DNA of 64,000 nucleotides, from positions 437,320,230-437,384,229 of the forward strand of contig NC_081407.1 in the NCBI RefSeq assembly GCF_030272615.1, read 5' to 3'. This DNA comes from Cryptomeria japonica (lineage: Eukaryota; Streptophyta; Pinopsida; Cupressales; Cupressaceae). Made by a program: the position numbers and the translations under genes. Shown piece by piece: positions 1 to 10,559 of this stretch; the stretch's first letter is position 1, and the number at the start of each line of letters is the position of its first letter. A model generated the notes under the pieces. It was not told the DNA's origin and made no database searches. It saw only the letters and a list, made by a program, of their open reading frames with translations.

Positions 1-3
1 TAT

Positions 4-737
4 ATGTATGGGATCCCTAAGGAGGAAATCCCAAGATACCCACTTAAGGGAAAAGGCTCAATGATTTGGAGCACTCTCAAGAAGGGGACTTCTCTTATTA
101 AGGAAGGACTCTTTTGGATATGTTGGAGGGGGAAGAGGTTCTTTTCTGGTACAACTCTTGGGATGGATACCCCCCCATCCTTGATTAGTTTCCTAACCTT
201 GGGAATCTTTGCCAGAGGTTTCATGAGGCAGGATGGTCTAGGGTGAGCGACTTCAAGGTTGCTTATAGGTGTGGGCAACTGGAGTTGGAGCAGTGGAAGG
301 CTGCTAATGAATGGTCAGTTGTTGGGATGGATGAAGAGTGTGCTGACTTGCATGAGATTTTGGCGAGTAGACACTATAGTTCCCTCAAGGGTAGGGATGG
401 ACTTGCTTGGTCTTTGAATAATAAGGGCGTCTTTACTATGGCTAGTGGATAGCAGGATTTGTTGTCCCATATATTGGAGGGGAGGGAGGTGCACTGGTGG
501 GAACATGTATGGAATATTTTTTCTTGGCTGAAGTGTAACTATTTCGCTTGGACTTTGGCTTTGAATAGATGCCTAACTTGGGACAATATTCACAAGCAGG
601 GATTCTTGGGGCCTTCCATATGTGCTTTGTGTGGTAATGGGGAGGAAGATTCCTCACACCTAGTCTTCAGATGTCCTTTCTCACTACTTATTAGGCATTA
701 CTGGTGGGGGTGTGGAAGCATCCTTATGTGCACGTAG
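4..737 (+). pseudogene. LINE ORF2 C-terminal region with zf-RVT domain, broken
   Basis: 4-246 reads as the region just downstream of the polymerase fingers in plant LINE ORF2 proteins. From 243 to 737 a second frame stays open apart from one stop at 450-452. It contains the zf-RVT signature: W and H residues, then C-x2-C (CALC) followed by EEDSSHLVFRC, a likely zinc-binding set. Known family role: the C-terminal part of the LINE reverse transcriptase/endonuclease protein used for target-primed reverse transcription. The frame change near 243 and the stop make it a pseudogene. The catalytic RT core, if present, is off the left edge. Confidence 0.8.
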
Positions 738-1081
738 ATTCTCTGGTGGAGTTTTGGAGCAGTTTGGGAAGACCTCCTATCTTGTCCTTCTTTCTCCAGA
801 CTGTCTGGCATATTGGGCCCATTTTCATACTGTGGTAGATCTGGCTCGAGAGGAATAGGAGGATCTTTAGGGAGGTCAGACTATTAGTTCAGCAAGTGTG
901 GAATAGAATCATTATTATGATTCGGGAGATGGTGGAAGCTAAATGTGAGGTGAATTTTTCTCTGGATAGAGATGAGGCAGATATTGTGAGTAGGTTGGGT
1001 TTGCAGGAGTTGTCTCCTGCTTCAGCTTGTGTCAAGAGAGGTAGATGTGCTATGAAGAAGGTTTAAAGGGTGGGAAGGTAG

Positions 1082-1596
1082 ATGCCTCCTCAGGATGAGT
1101 TTATCAAGATTAACATCAATGGCTCCTCTAGGGGTAATCTGGGCCCTGCCGGGGTTGGTGGTGTTGGTAGGAGTCATATGGGGGAGGTGGTTTTCTTTTT
1201 TTTGGTGCATAAAGGGCGACAGTCTAATAACTTTATGGAGGGATTAGAAATTTTATATGCCCTGGAGTGTGCTTTGGAGTTGGGATAGCGGAAGGTTATC
1301 TGTGAATCGGATTCACAATTATTGTTAACTTGTTGATTGAGCAGAAGGTGAGTGGGATTCATTGGCAGCTAGTACAGATTGTTCACCAGCTTCTTCAAAT
1401 TAGTACTATGATGGAGCAGGTGTCTTTCATCCACATTCCTCGTGAATGGAATAGATTAGTTGATTGTTTGGCTAAGTGGGCCTTAGAACATGGTAATGAT
1501 TGGAAAGTTGAAGATTGGGAGCATCTCTCCCCGGATTACTATCAAGACTTGCATAAGATCTTTGCTGAGGACATGGATAGTTTTGAAGCTAGTTGA
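1082..1596 (+). pseudogene. Plant LINE RNase H domain (RVT_3 type), frameshifted
   Basis: The reading starts with KININGSSRGNLGPAG, the usual first strand of plant RVT_3 RNase H, where the first catalytic Asp (normally DGSSRGNPG) is replaced by Asn. The frame then shifts near 1290-1330 and continues as FIHIPREWNRLVDCLAKWA, matching the C-terminal part where the last catalytic Asp sits (VDCLAKWA). A CESDSQLLL-like stretch with the middle Asp lies in the shifted section. The enzyme would remove RNA from the RNA-DNA hybrid during LINE integration. The lost first Asp plus the frameshift make it inactive. Confidence 0.8.
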
Positions 1597-1714
1597 TCCT
1601 TGGTTGGGCTTGTGGTTCTTTTCTAGGGATTTGGGGCTCTGGTTCTCTTTATAATTCTTGTTTCTGATTTTCAATATAGTTTTTACCCCTTTATTCCAAA
1701 AAAAAAAAAAAAAA

Positions 1715-2601
1715 GAGTATAAGCATTTGTTGTTGTTAAAACCTTGGTACCCAACTTTCAACCCTACCACCAAATCATTTGAGAAGATTCTAATATGGGT
1801 AAGAATTCCAAATATTTCATTGCATTACTATTTTGAAGCTATTGGTAATACTTTAGGTAGATTTATGGGGGTAGATGAGGGTTCTTTAGGTTTCCTTCAT
1901 ACTACCTATGCTCGTATTTTGGTCAAGATGGATATGATGAAATCTCCTCCGACGAATTTATTTATGAAATATGCAAATAGATATTGGTTGCAACCTATCG
2001 ATTATGAAGGAATCCCTTTCAAATGTAGAAGATGTTTTCAAACAAGGCAAATAAGCAACTTGGTGGAGGGAGGTATCCCCCCATCATTATTCAATGTAAA
2101 AGGAAGAGGTTGAAACACCAAACGATGTAAATGGAAAAGAATCTATTAAGGAACAATAGGGTATGGATCTCAAACTTACAAAGGACTTGGGAAGGGTAGA
2201 GAAAATGAATAAAGAGTGTTAGTGTTGGGTGTTTCTTTGTTGTCGAGAAAGACGATAAATAGGTTTTTTATTGATCATGGATGTGGGGGAGAGGTCTACT
2301 TTAGGTAAATATAAGGAGGAGATGTGGGGTGTAGAAGGACAAGAGGAAGGTTGGAAAGTGGTGACAATGAAGAGGAACAAGAGAGTTAAGGAAGAAGAAA
2401 CTTTCAGTATGCTCCTTTGTTCACATGATAGAGGCAAACTTTAACTTGAAGAAATTATTTGTTGACCTTTTAATGGATCTTTGCACTTTGGTACTTTGTT
2501 TTTTTTAAAGGTTACTCCCTAGTTGTAGCACCATTTGGTTTAGACTAGGTTTAAATCTTGATATCCTAATATATAATTAATATTTCACCGATAAAAAAAA
2601 A
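1715..2601 (+). mobile_element. Older LINE fragment with DUF4283-like ORF1, 3' end at A run 2593-2601
   Basis: Directly after the inner LINE's poly(A), the reading begins LLKPWYPTFNP and continues through IWVRIPNISLHYY and a CRRC zinc-finger-like stretch. This is the middle to end of a plant LINE ORF1 (DUF4283 followed by zf-CCHC_4-like). ORF1 stays open to 2113, then a poorly conserved tail reads to about 2440. The sequence near 2580-2601 (TTTCACCGATAAAAAAAAA) resembles a typical LINE 3' end. ORF2 is absent between ORF1 and the tail, so the copy is internally deleted. Confidence 0.65.
1730..2113 (+). pseudogene. DUF4283/zf-CCHC_4-like ORF1 fragment
   Basis: About 128 codons with the DUF4283 core (WYPTFNPTTKSFEK, then IWVRIPNISLHYYFEAIGN) and a short cysteine pair (CRRC) near the end. 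In plants this protein is an RNA-binding ORF1 product of LINEs. It has no start of its own: the frame is entered from the inner LINE's A tail. The domain is N-terminally cut by that insertion. No catalytic role is expected. Confidence 0.65.
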
Positions 2602-2891
2602 GTCCAAAATAAATAAAATAGCAAATTTATTAAAATGATACAATTAAGAAAATAATAATAATGTATAAAATTAAGAAAATAAAAACAATAAAAATTTATA
2701 TATATAGACAAAAGTTATGAATTACTAAAATTATAAAATTGATTAATAAATTTATAATATTAACCTAATAATGGATTGGCAATCATCTAAGAGTATTTAT
2801 GTTTTAATGATGGATATACTTTAAAGGGATGGTATGAGGATCTTGGGGCATAGAAATATAATGAGAATAACACCCTTTTTAAACTAGTGAT

Positions 2892-3939
2892 TGTAGCATT
2901 CTAAAATTGCACCCTTTGCAATTTTGACCCCATTTGGGGCCCTTGCCTTAGTGTGCTCATCCCCATGCTTGATCGGGACTTGTTTATGCCTCCCCCATGC
3001 AACCAAGCATTATTTTTCCATCCTGCACCTTGCATAGGCCCTTAAACATGGCCTAATTTGGGGTAGGACCAAGGCCTTGCATAGGCCCTTAAACATGGCC
3101 TAATTTGGGGTAGGACCAGGGCACCATGCCTTGGTCCTCACCAAGACTAAGGTGCCACACCTTGGTCCTCCTTAATTGGGATCCATTTTGAGCCCTTATC
3201 CCCACCCAAAATTGAAGTGGGAGTTACTCCTTCATGTTGGCCTATGTCAGAAAGTTAACATTGTCGATGGGAAGGATGTAAGGAGGTCTTCCCCCCTCTC
3301 ATTTGGACATAAGAGGCATACTAAATTTCCTTTAAGAATTTAATTAATCTAAAATCTTATCTTTCCACACATCATAAATTTGGGCTCTTTACCCTAAGTG
3401 TGTCCCTTTTTATTCTTCCAATTAATTGATTCATCAAAATCCCTAATTGTGTCCTATTTCGATCTTCAAGGCCCAATTTCACATAGCTAGATATCTCAAA
3501 TTCCCATATACTCTTGGAATTTTCTCTAAAATCACAATATCTCGCTTCCCCAAAAATTTGGCAAAAAGTTGGTCGGACCATGTGGGTACTTGCATGGTCC
3601 CGACTTTTTCTCCCCAAATTTTGGGAGCGTACCTTGATAGTATTTTAATATTCAAATCCAAGAGATTGGTGAAAAATATTATTTCTAGGTCACCCTATGA
3701 CTCAAAAAAAAGTTAGGGTCTCCTACATATAGCCTTTCCTTTCCTCATTTAAGAGGAAGGAAGTGATTTGGAAGGAACCTCTTATGAAGTGAAAGTGCAG
3801 GTTATCTGAAGTCTTCTCAAACACTCATCAAGTCTACATCAACCATTTGCATTCAACTATTATGGAGTAAATTTGCATCATTCGTTTGCAAGCATGTGTG
3901 TGTATTAATGTTTTTGCCATGTTAATGATATTTCATACA
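2892..3939. mobile_element. Probable solo LTR of a third retrotransposon family
   Basis: About 1.05 kb bounded by TG (TGTAGCATTC at 2892) and CA (TTTCATACA ending 3939) with no coding frame. Homology of the right-hand neighbour to the element A leader begins at 3941, directly after the CA, so the right edge is a real junction. Flanking 5-mers (GTGAT left, TATAG right) do not match. That would fit a solo LTR made by recombination between two different insertions, or a wrong left boundary. It contains a 47-bp tandem duplication. Orientation is not determined, and the LTR call is inference from the ends and the junction. Confidence 0.4.
3029..3122. repeat. 47-bp tandem duplication
   Basis: Two almost identical 47-bp units (3029-3075 and 3076-3122), each starting CTTGCATAGGCCCTTAAACA. 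They differ near the last bases. A recent local duplication inside the putative LTR. Confidence 0.9.
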
Positions 3940-3940
3940 T

Positions 3941-5287
3941 ATAGTTTTTAGTAAAGGCTTCCGGTCATGTGGCCATACATGCAGCACTTTCAGCTTTGTA
4001 AATACAGAAGGTTCCTAGCCTATAGAGGTTATGCTCCATAGGGTTTATGGAGAAACATAGTGTCGGTATGAACTTATCAGCACATGTTGTTTGAACTTTC
4101 GTCACAAACACTACATATTTATAGTGGATTGGAAGGACTCGGTATTAACCCGTTTCCACTTTAAGTTGTTCCCCTCTCACTGGCCCCCTCAAGGCAGCTC
4201 GGGAAGGTAGGCCCTCTAAAGGATTAATTGCTTGAAAGTAAAGAAAGCATAAAAGAGTGGGTTTGGCTTTTTGGTCACCCAATTAAGGGGAGAGCATATA
4301 CCTACCACTTTTGAGACACAGAATGCAAGTGTTCTTTTTAACTTTCCATAGCAATGTGATCTATCATCTACTTGGAGATTTTTCTCCAACAAGCATGGTG
4401 TTTATTTTAGCCCTATATAGCAAATGATTTTCTAAATTAGGATTTGGAAATCCTGGTCAACAAAATGAAAATCGTTGCAAAAAAAAATAACTTGCTTTGT
4501 AAGAACAGACAAGTTGATTGTTCTTTTTAATTTGCAAAATATAAGATTGATTGTGCTTTTTTACCTTTGCAAGAAAATAAAAGATTGTTGTTCTTTTTAG
4601 AGCCCAAATTTGAGATGTGAATCCGAACCTTTCAAGAAAGTAAATGTTTGATTTGTTGTTCTTTTAACCTTGCAAATGTGATTATTTTTATAGCCCAAAA
4701 ACAAGTGAGGTACTTTTTAGAACACCAAATTTGAAAAATGAAGTTCTTTTTACTCAAAAGGAAATATGAGTTCATTTTAACCAACTTCGAAAAAGCTAGA
4801 AAATAAATCACTAAATCCTAACTTAAATCCTCCAAATCTGCAAGAAACTGTTAAAAACCTGCAAAATAGTAAAAAGTTAGTGAAAAACCTTAGGTGGGCT
4901 TCTACAAGCCTAAGTTCAAATTACAGTTACAAACTTTTCTATCAAATGTGCTAATCTACGATACAAAAGCGCTAACCTGCATTACAAAAGTGCTAACTTG
5001 CATTACAAAAGCACTAACCTATGATGCAAAAGTGTTGATTTTCAGACAAAAGTGCTAACCTACATGACATATGCGCTAACCAATTATGCAAAAGCGTTGA
5101 TTTTCAGACAAAAGTGCTAACCTACATGACATATGCGCTAACCAATTATGCAAAAGCGCCAATCTAAGATGCAAAAGCGCTGTCAAAATTCACACATGTG
5201 TGAATCTGCATTACAAATATGTTAATTTTATTTTTGCAAGAATTTTAAAGATATATGCAAGGTCCAGCCCCACGATGGGTGCCAAAA
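3941..5287 (-). mobile_element. Truncated second copy of the element A leader (A')
   Basis: This 1.35-kb block matches 22561-23929, the leader between gag and the 5' LTR of element A, at roughly 95% by eye. It ends with the same primer-binding-site region directly against the LTR at 5288. The LTR at 5288-6452 therefore has a polypurine tract on its right and a primer-binding region on its left. That places it between element A and the remains of a second, tandem copy of the same family. It contains no gene. Confidence 0.85.
4945..5182 (-). repeat. Element A motif array (leader copy A')
   Basis: About a dozen spaced copies of a core that reads GGTTAGCGCTTTTGCAT-like on the minus strand (plus strand AAAGCGCTAACC). 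Spacing is close to 20 bp. It is the truncated-copy counterpart of the array at 23560-23835. Confidence 0.85.
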
Positions 5288-6452
5288 TGTGTGAGCTTGA
5301 ATTTCATCCTCAGAATGTTACCTGTAATAAGTTAGTTTCACAAAATACAATGGAAATACATACAGAAAATCCAAAATCCACCAATGAAACTACATGAAAT
5401 ATATACCAAAATAAATCTTTATTTTACCTTCACGGCTTATATCTCATTGTGTCCTAACTCTACTGTTTCTGGTTGTAGATGGTGTGCTCTCAAACAATGC
5501 ACTGTTGGCTTCCAAGATGGCATATGAAGAATGGACTGGTAACTTGTAGTTAACTGATAGTATAATATACAAAGCTACATGATAATGCTAAATGATATTA
5601 TATGATAATATTGCTAAAATGATATTTGTCAGTCGCTAATTGCTAATTACTAATTGCTTCAAAAACTCATGGATGCATAAGATTGGCTTGAAAACTATTT
5701 TTTGAAGACTAACTTCCTCTCAATCGAAGCTCTTGGTTTTATGGACTTTGAGAGGATAAGATGATGTGGCTCAAATCAACGGTCATGATCAGATCTGCAG
5801 ATTTGAATGGTTGTGAGCAAAAGTGAAGGTTGAGAGAAATGGGGAAGGAGAAGACAAGTGTCACCCATCTCACCTTGACTGGGTTGCTGACTAAGGGAAT
5901 CTAGGGATGTTTGGAAGAAATTTAGGCATGAGAGGACAAGTGGACTCAAGCCCTTCCTAAGATGTAGAGGGTGTTGGAGAGAATATAGGAAATGGTTATG
6001 AAATGTGTGTACGTACACAATTTCATTAATTTTGGAGGTTGAAGATAAATCATGAATTAATATTTAAGGAATATTAATTTCCTTAACCACATTATGGATG
6101 AGTTGGAAAAGGGAAGATGAAGTGTAGATGGAGGGTGAGTTGGAAAAGAAACATTAAATAATTTTGAGAATTATTTAATATTTGAGACTATAGGATAGGA
6201 GAAAAAATATTAAATATTGGATATTTAATTGCTTGGAGGAGAAAATTAAATATTAGATATTTAATTAACTTGGTTAGAGGAATAATTAAATATTAGATAT
6301 TTAATTAATTAGAGGAATAAGATAATGAATTAATTAATAGAAAGATATGAAAATGAATTAAATTAATTAATCTTTTCGAATTAACCATTTAATAGAAGAA
6401 TAAATATTAAATATTTATTTAATTGCTCATAGCCAATTTTTAGGTGTAAACA
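5288..6452 (-). repeat. Element A 3' LTR (L1), 1165 bp
   Basis: Bounded by TGTGTGAGC and GTGTAAACA on the plus strand. It matches the LTR at 23930-25098 with substitutions and a few small indels, for example about 15 extra bases near 5460 and a missing AATATTAATTAATAA-like stretch near 6345. The polypurine tract adjoins its right edge and a primer-binding region its left edge. The part near 6160-6420 is a run of AT-rich near-palindromes (TTAAATATTAGATATTTAA type), at the U3 start of the minus-strand element. Confidence 0.9.
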
Positions 6453-6466
6453 TTTTGCCCCTCTTT
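6453..6466 (-). promoter_or_regulatory. Element A polypurine tract
   Basis: Minus strand AAAGAGGGGCAAAA directly abuts the 3' LTR. It primes plus-strand DNA synthesis in LTR elements. The same 14 bases abut the 3' LTR of element B. Confidence 0.85.
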
Positions 6467-6498
6467 GAAATGATGTCGAGACAACATTGTTTCAAAGA
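6462..6498 (+). other. Hairpin 1 beside the PPT, element A
   Basis: Arms 6462-6478 (TCTTTGAAATGATGTCG) and 6482-6498 (CAACATTGTTTCAAAGA) can form a stem of up to 17 pairs with a 3-base loop. In plus-strand RNA, two of the three non-Watson-Crick positions are G-U pairs. In minus-strand RNA the same positions would be A-C mismatches. The element B equivalent is at 31228-31265. Confidence 0.65.
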
Positions 6499-6558
6499 TT
6501 AAATCAAGTCTTGATAATGCCTGATAGAAATTGAAAATCCAGATTGTGTGCCCCCTCA

Positions 6559-6609
6559 GGAGATTGATCATGAAATTGTCGAAAATTTTAGTGTGAATGA
6601 TTAATCTCG
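6559..6609 (+). other. Hairpin 2, element A
   Basis: Arms 6559-6571 (GGAGATTGATCAT) and 6597-6609 (ATGATTAATCTCG). They pair except for the terminal base, with one G-U pair in plus-strand RNA. The same relative position in element B (31319-31365) holds a perfect 10-bp stem. Confidence 0.55.
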
Positions 6610-6863
6610 TGATAATGTGATAAGAAATTTAGTCAATTAAATTCATTTGTAAAAAACAAATTAAATTGCCCCATTGTTGAAATTAATTAGTCTTGAAGTA
6701 GTAAATATAAGATTAACCAAGACTAATTTTAATTTCATTGTTATCTTTGTCAGCATTTGGAGAGAATATTCTTGCTGAGGTGGCCAAAATGGTGATTCCA
6801 ATGGAGTGTCATCGATTCAACCGAGTTCAGCGATATCAGTGGCCAGCCGAGTATGGGTATCCG

Positions 6864-7810
6864 GTATGTATCTTATCTCAAGCTTTGTTTTCAAGTTTTC
6901 ATTCAAAATTTCATGCTTTAGGCGCTCTTTTTTTATTTTTTGAAAATTTCAATTTTTTCAATTTTTAGATTAACGCATTTGCAATTTAGTTTAGCGCATA
7001 TGCAATTTTGGTTAGCACAAATGCTTGATTTAGCGCTTTTGCTTTGTATGTTAGCGCAAATGCATAGATTGTTAGCATTTTTGTCTATTTTAGCGCATTT
7101 GTTTGATTTGTTAGCGCAAATGCATGAAATGGTAGCACTTTTGCATAGAATAGTGCATATGCATTGTTGTTTAGCGCATATGCTTGAAAAGATAGCGCTT
7201 TTGTTTATAATAGCACATATTCAATTTTGGTTAGCATTTTTGTTCAAAGTTGGTACTTTTGATAAGTGCGAAGGTTTAAAATCACTTTTGGTGATTAGAT
7301 TTAACATGTGTAATATGCAATGTGGATGAAATAGAGTCTTTATTGAGTGATTGCATGATTGATAGATAGTTTTGATTGCTCGATTGAGTAGCTTTGAGTA
7401 ACTTGATTAATAAAGTAGCTTTGATTAGCTTGAGTGATAAATTGGATTATTGAGTAGCTATGATTAGCTTGATTGATAGATTTGATGATTGATTAGCTTT
7501 GTTTAGCTTGATTGAGTAGCTATAAGAAATTGATTTAGTTTCTGATGCAAGAGCTTAGCAGAGTTTTTGATCAAACTCAGTGATTGATAATAAACCATGG
7601 TTGATAGGTTTAAAATGATTTGATAGCTTAAGTTGCTTCAATTTGATTTGATTGATTGATTTGATTGGTTGATAGCTTGATTTGATTGATTGATTGATGA
7701 TTGATTCAGTTTGATTTGATTGATTGGTTGATAGATTTGATTAGCTTGATTGAGTAGATTTGATGATTGAATCAGTTTGATTTGATTGATTGGTTTCTTT
7801 GGAAAAATAG
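6864..7810 (+). other. Intron of the element A PMD gene
   Basis: 947 bp from GTATGT to AATAG, inferred by aligning both flanking exons with the element B gene. It holds the TTAGCGC motif array and then a low-complexity stretch (about 7330-7790) of TTGATTGATT/AGCTTGATT repeats. No independent gene is visible; the open frame at 6940-7329 is the repeat array read in one frame. Confidence 0.65.
6968..7245 (+). repeat. Element A motif array in the PMD intron
   Basis: About 14 copies of TTAGCGC followed by an AT-rich triplet and TGC (for example TTAGCGCATATGC, TTAGCGCTTTTGC), spaced about 20 bp. This is the same motif as in the minus-strand leader at 23560-23835. Each is read in the direction of its own transcript, so the two arrays are inverted relative to one another on the DNA. 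Confidence 0.9.
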
Positions 7811-9910
7811 GAGAAACTTTATGTTCTCCAGTGTCAGGAGAAATTACCGACCATACGTCATTTAGTTCTAGAGTTGTCCCAGGCTGAGATTAGACACATA
7901 GATGCCTATGGTTTACATCATTTATTGTTTATGGCAGAGATTACACATAACAGAGGTTTCTTGACTGCATTAGCTGAGAGATGGCATAGTGAACATAACA
8001 CTTTCCATCTACCGATGGGTGAGATTAGTGTTACCCTAGAGGATGTCTACATGATTCTGCATATCTCGGTGACTGGGGAGCTAGTGCAGTATGATTATCA
8101 GGATCGCATTGGGACCGAGGCTTGCAGAGTCATTTTTGCTGATGAGAGCATCAGTAGAGGAGAAATCCGATGGGTAGACATGGTGATGTACTATGAGACT
8201 CTTTTTGTTATTCTTGCTGGTTTGATTGGTGAATTTATATGTCCTAATAGGTGATCTCGAGGTTTATCGGTTGGATGGGGTGAGGTTCTACTGAGTATGA
8301 TGCAGCATCGTACATGATATGCTTGGGGTGTTTGTATGCTAGCATATTTGGATCATGATCTATACCAGGTTGTGTATGATGAGAGTGCTAGTTTATCGAC
8401 AGGATGTACTTTATTACAGATCTGGTGCTGGGAGCACATTGCTGTTACTCAGCCTATCCATCATAGAGTTTGTGGAGAGAGGCAACCATATGTTTATTTT
8501 TATGCAGGTATCGTTACTCAGCCCAAGCTGGGTAAGATGGAGTATTGGCATTGGGTTCTTGATTCTTTAGATAGTATTATTTGGAGACCATATGTTGATT
8601 GTGATCCATGGATGGATGATGCACAGACATTAGCATTTATCATGCAGAGTAGATATCTCATTGGTCGTACACCCTTCATTGTTAAGCGATAGTTGATTGG
8701 TCGGATTTTGAGATAGTTTGATATCATTCAGCCTATGCCTACTGGTGTGATGATTTATGCCCGGTGATATAGAGATAGGCGAGATTGGGGACCATCTTTT
8801 TCATTTGAGATTGCTTGTGCAGAGTTTGTTGCTACTCCGAGAGTGGCTTACGATATGAGATTACACATCTTTTATCATGGGGTTACTGTAGAGTATGCTC
8901 AGTATTTATTAGCTCATCCATTTCCTCAGATTACGGATCCGGAAGATCCTCCTCCTAGCTTAGGAGATGACGATGATGATTTATATGATCCTGTTAGCAG
9001 GAGACGAAGACGTAGATGAGAGCTTAGAGCTGCACATGAGGCTGGGAGAGGTGGAGATGATGGTGGGGATGGAGGTGGTGGTGGTGGTGGACTTGGACGG
9101 AGAGGACGTCGATTGAGAGTCCATGGAGAACCATTTAGACCAGCTAGTAGGACTGATAGACCTCGTCCTATGGGTGGGAGAGATGGTGGATGGATTGGGA
9201 GGGATACTGGTAGGGTAGGGATGAGATCACCTAGAGGATTACCATTGAGAGGGGGCATGGTGACTAGATTGGATGGGGGTTGCGGGAGAGGTATTGATTT
9301 TGGACTGATTCGACCAAATCCTAGAGTTATTGCAGCTCATGGTGGTGATGATGAGGATCTTGAGGATCATATTCCCCTAATTAAATGATGGGTTCAGAGA
9401 GTTACTCAGACTAAGGTTCCAATAGTTGGACAGGTTGTTGGTGAGGGGATTGGAATTCATGCACCATAGTAGGATCTACTAGAGCACGTTGCACTAGTGC
9501 AAGATATGCCAGATGTAGTTATATCAGAGCATGATGTGCCAGGGCATGATACTATTGACAGTCTGAGAGCACAGATTGATCAGCTTCAAGCATAGATACA
9601 TACTCTTATGACTGAGAGAGACACATCTGTTAGGAGACAATAGGATACTCAGGGTCTTCTAGATCATATTCAGTAGGTTGGATCAGGTACTCTCTCAATG
9701 GACACTGTTAGAGCATTATTTTGGGCTGAGAAGGAGACTTCCTACTGGCGACGATGAATTGAGGAGGCAATTACAGAGAGCCAGAAAGCAGGTAGATATC
9801 AGACCACCGTGTTGATGGACACTAGTAGTGGTGGGGTCATGGGACCTCCTTAGAGGAGTGGTGAGCATGGTAGACAAGCATCTGGAGGATCTTCTCACCC
9901 ACATCCATAG

Positions 9911-10554
9911 AGATGAACAAATTTAGGTGGTAGTGGTACAGGACAACCGTGACTTGATTTGGAGCATTTGTATTGTTTATTTGATATCATTGTATACTTG
10001 GACTTTTATTGTTTTGTGATGATCTATATGCAGACATGGATTCTATATGTTGATGCTTTTTATTATGCATGTTACTTTATTTGATGATGTTCTATATGCT
10101 TATATGATTTGATTTTATGGATGCTTAGATGCTTGGATTAGATGGATGCAATGAGTAGATGGATAATGATATGATGATAATGACTTCCATGATGCAATGA
10201 TAAATGTTTTTGCTTTGATTTTGATGATTTTGGATGCAAATGAAAATTATTACTTAACTGTTGCCAATGCAAATGATCTATATGAAAATGCAAATGAATG
10301 ATTGATTAATGTTTATGATGATGTACATACAAATGATCTATATGAAATGTTTCTTTTGAAATTTTTATGCATGCAACTAAATGATAAATGGAATGATAAT
10401 GCAAATAATAATGATACACTACATGGTTAATGAAATGTACTTAATTGAATGCACTTAATATAATGATAAAATGCAGCTAAAATGAAATGAATAATGATTA
10501 AAAATGAATGCACCTACAATGATTAAATGCAAATTGTTTTTATTTGTCCAACTA
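9911..10554. other. Non-coding tail after the element A PMD gene
   Basis: AT-rich, with many loosely repeated TGATGATAATGC and AAATGATCTATATGAAAATGC pieces. The same kind of tail follows the element B PMD gene (34404-34860). No gene seen. Confidence 0.6.
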
Positions 10555-10559
10555 TACTC

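Larger units (their letters stand above)
1..1714 (+). mobile_element. LINE (non-LTR retrotransposon), 3' part with poly(A) tail
   Basis: Plus-strand fragment running off the left edge. It carries, in order, the tail of a reverse-transcriptase protein, a zf-RVT zinc-binding domain and a plant-type RNase H, then an untranslated tail ending in a 17-base A run at 1698-1714, the expected 3' end of a LINE. Several stops and frame changes show it is dead. The sequence straight after the A run resumes another LINE's ORF1, so this copy probably inserted into an older LINE. The 5' end and the left target duplication lie outside the window. Confidence 0.85.
6801..9910 (+). pseudogene. Antisense plant mobile domain (PMD) gene of element A, decayed
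   Basis: Two exons: 6801-6863 (21 codons, HRF-x2-V-x-R-x-Q-x-PA pattern, donor GTATGT) and 7811-9910 (acceptor AATAG before GAGAAA). Splicing keeps phase 0. Exon 2 carries the PMD signature LTALAERWHSEHNTFHLPMGE followed by a TLEDVYMILH stretch. After it come an acidic/Gly/Arg-rich region, a coiled-coil-like stretch and a conserved SSGGVMGPP tail. The frame contains many stops (for example 8252, 8690, 9908) but no frameshift across about 700 codons. PMD proteins in plants (MAIN, MAIL1) act in TE silencing and gene regulation. PMD-type extra ORFs are known from some Tat elements. Its job here is unknown. It is oriented opposite to gag-pol. Confidence 0.85.

Noticed and set aside
3372-3716. Overlapping short frames on both strands in the putative third LTR
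   Set aside because: No domain, mirrored on both strands, and in a sequence that looks like an untranslated LTR.
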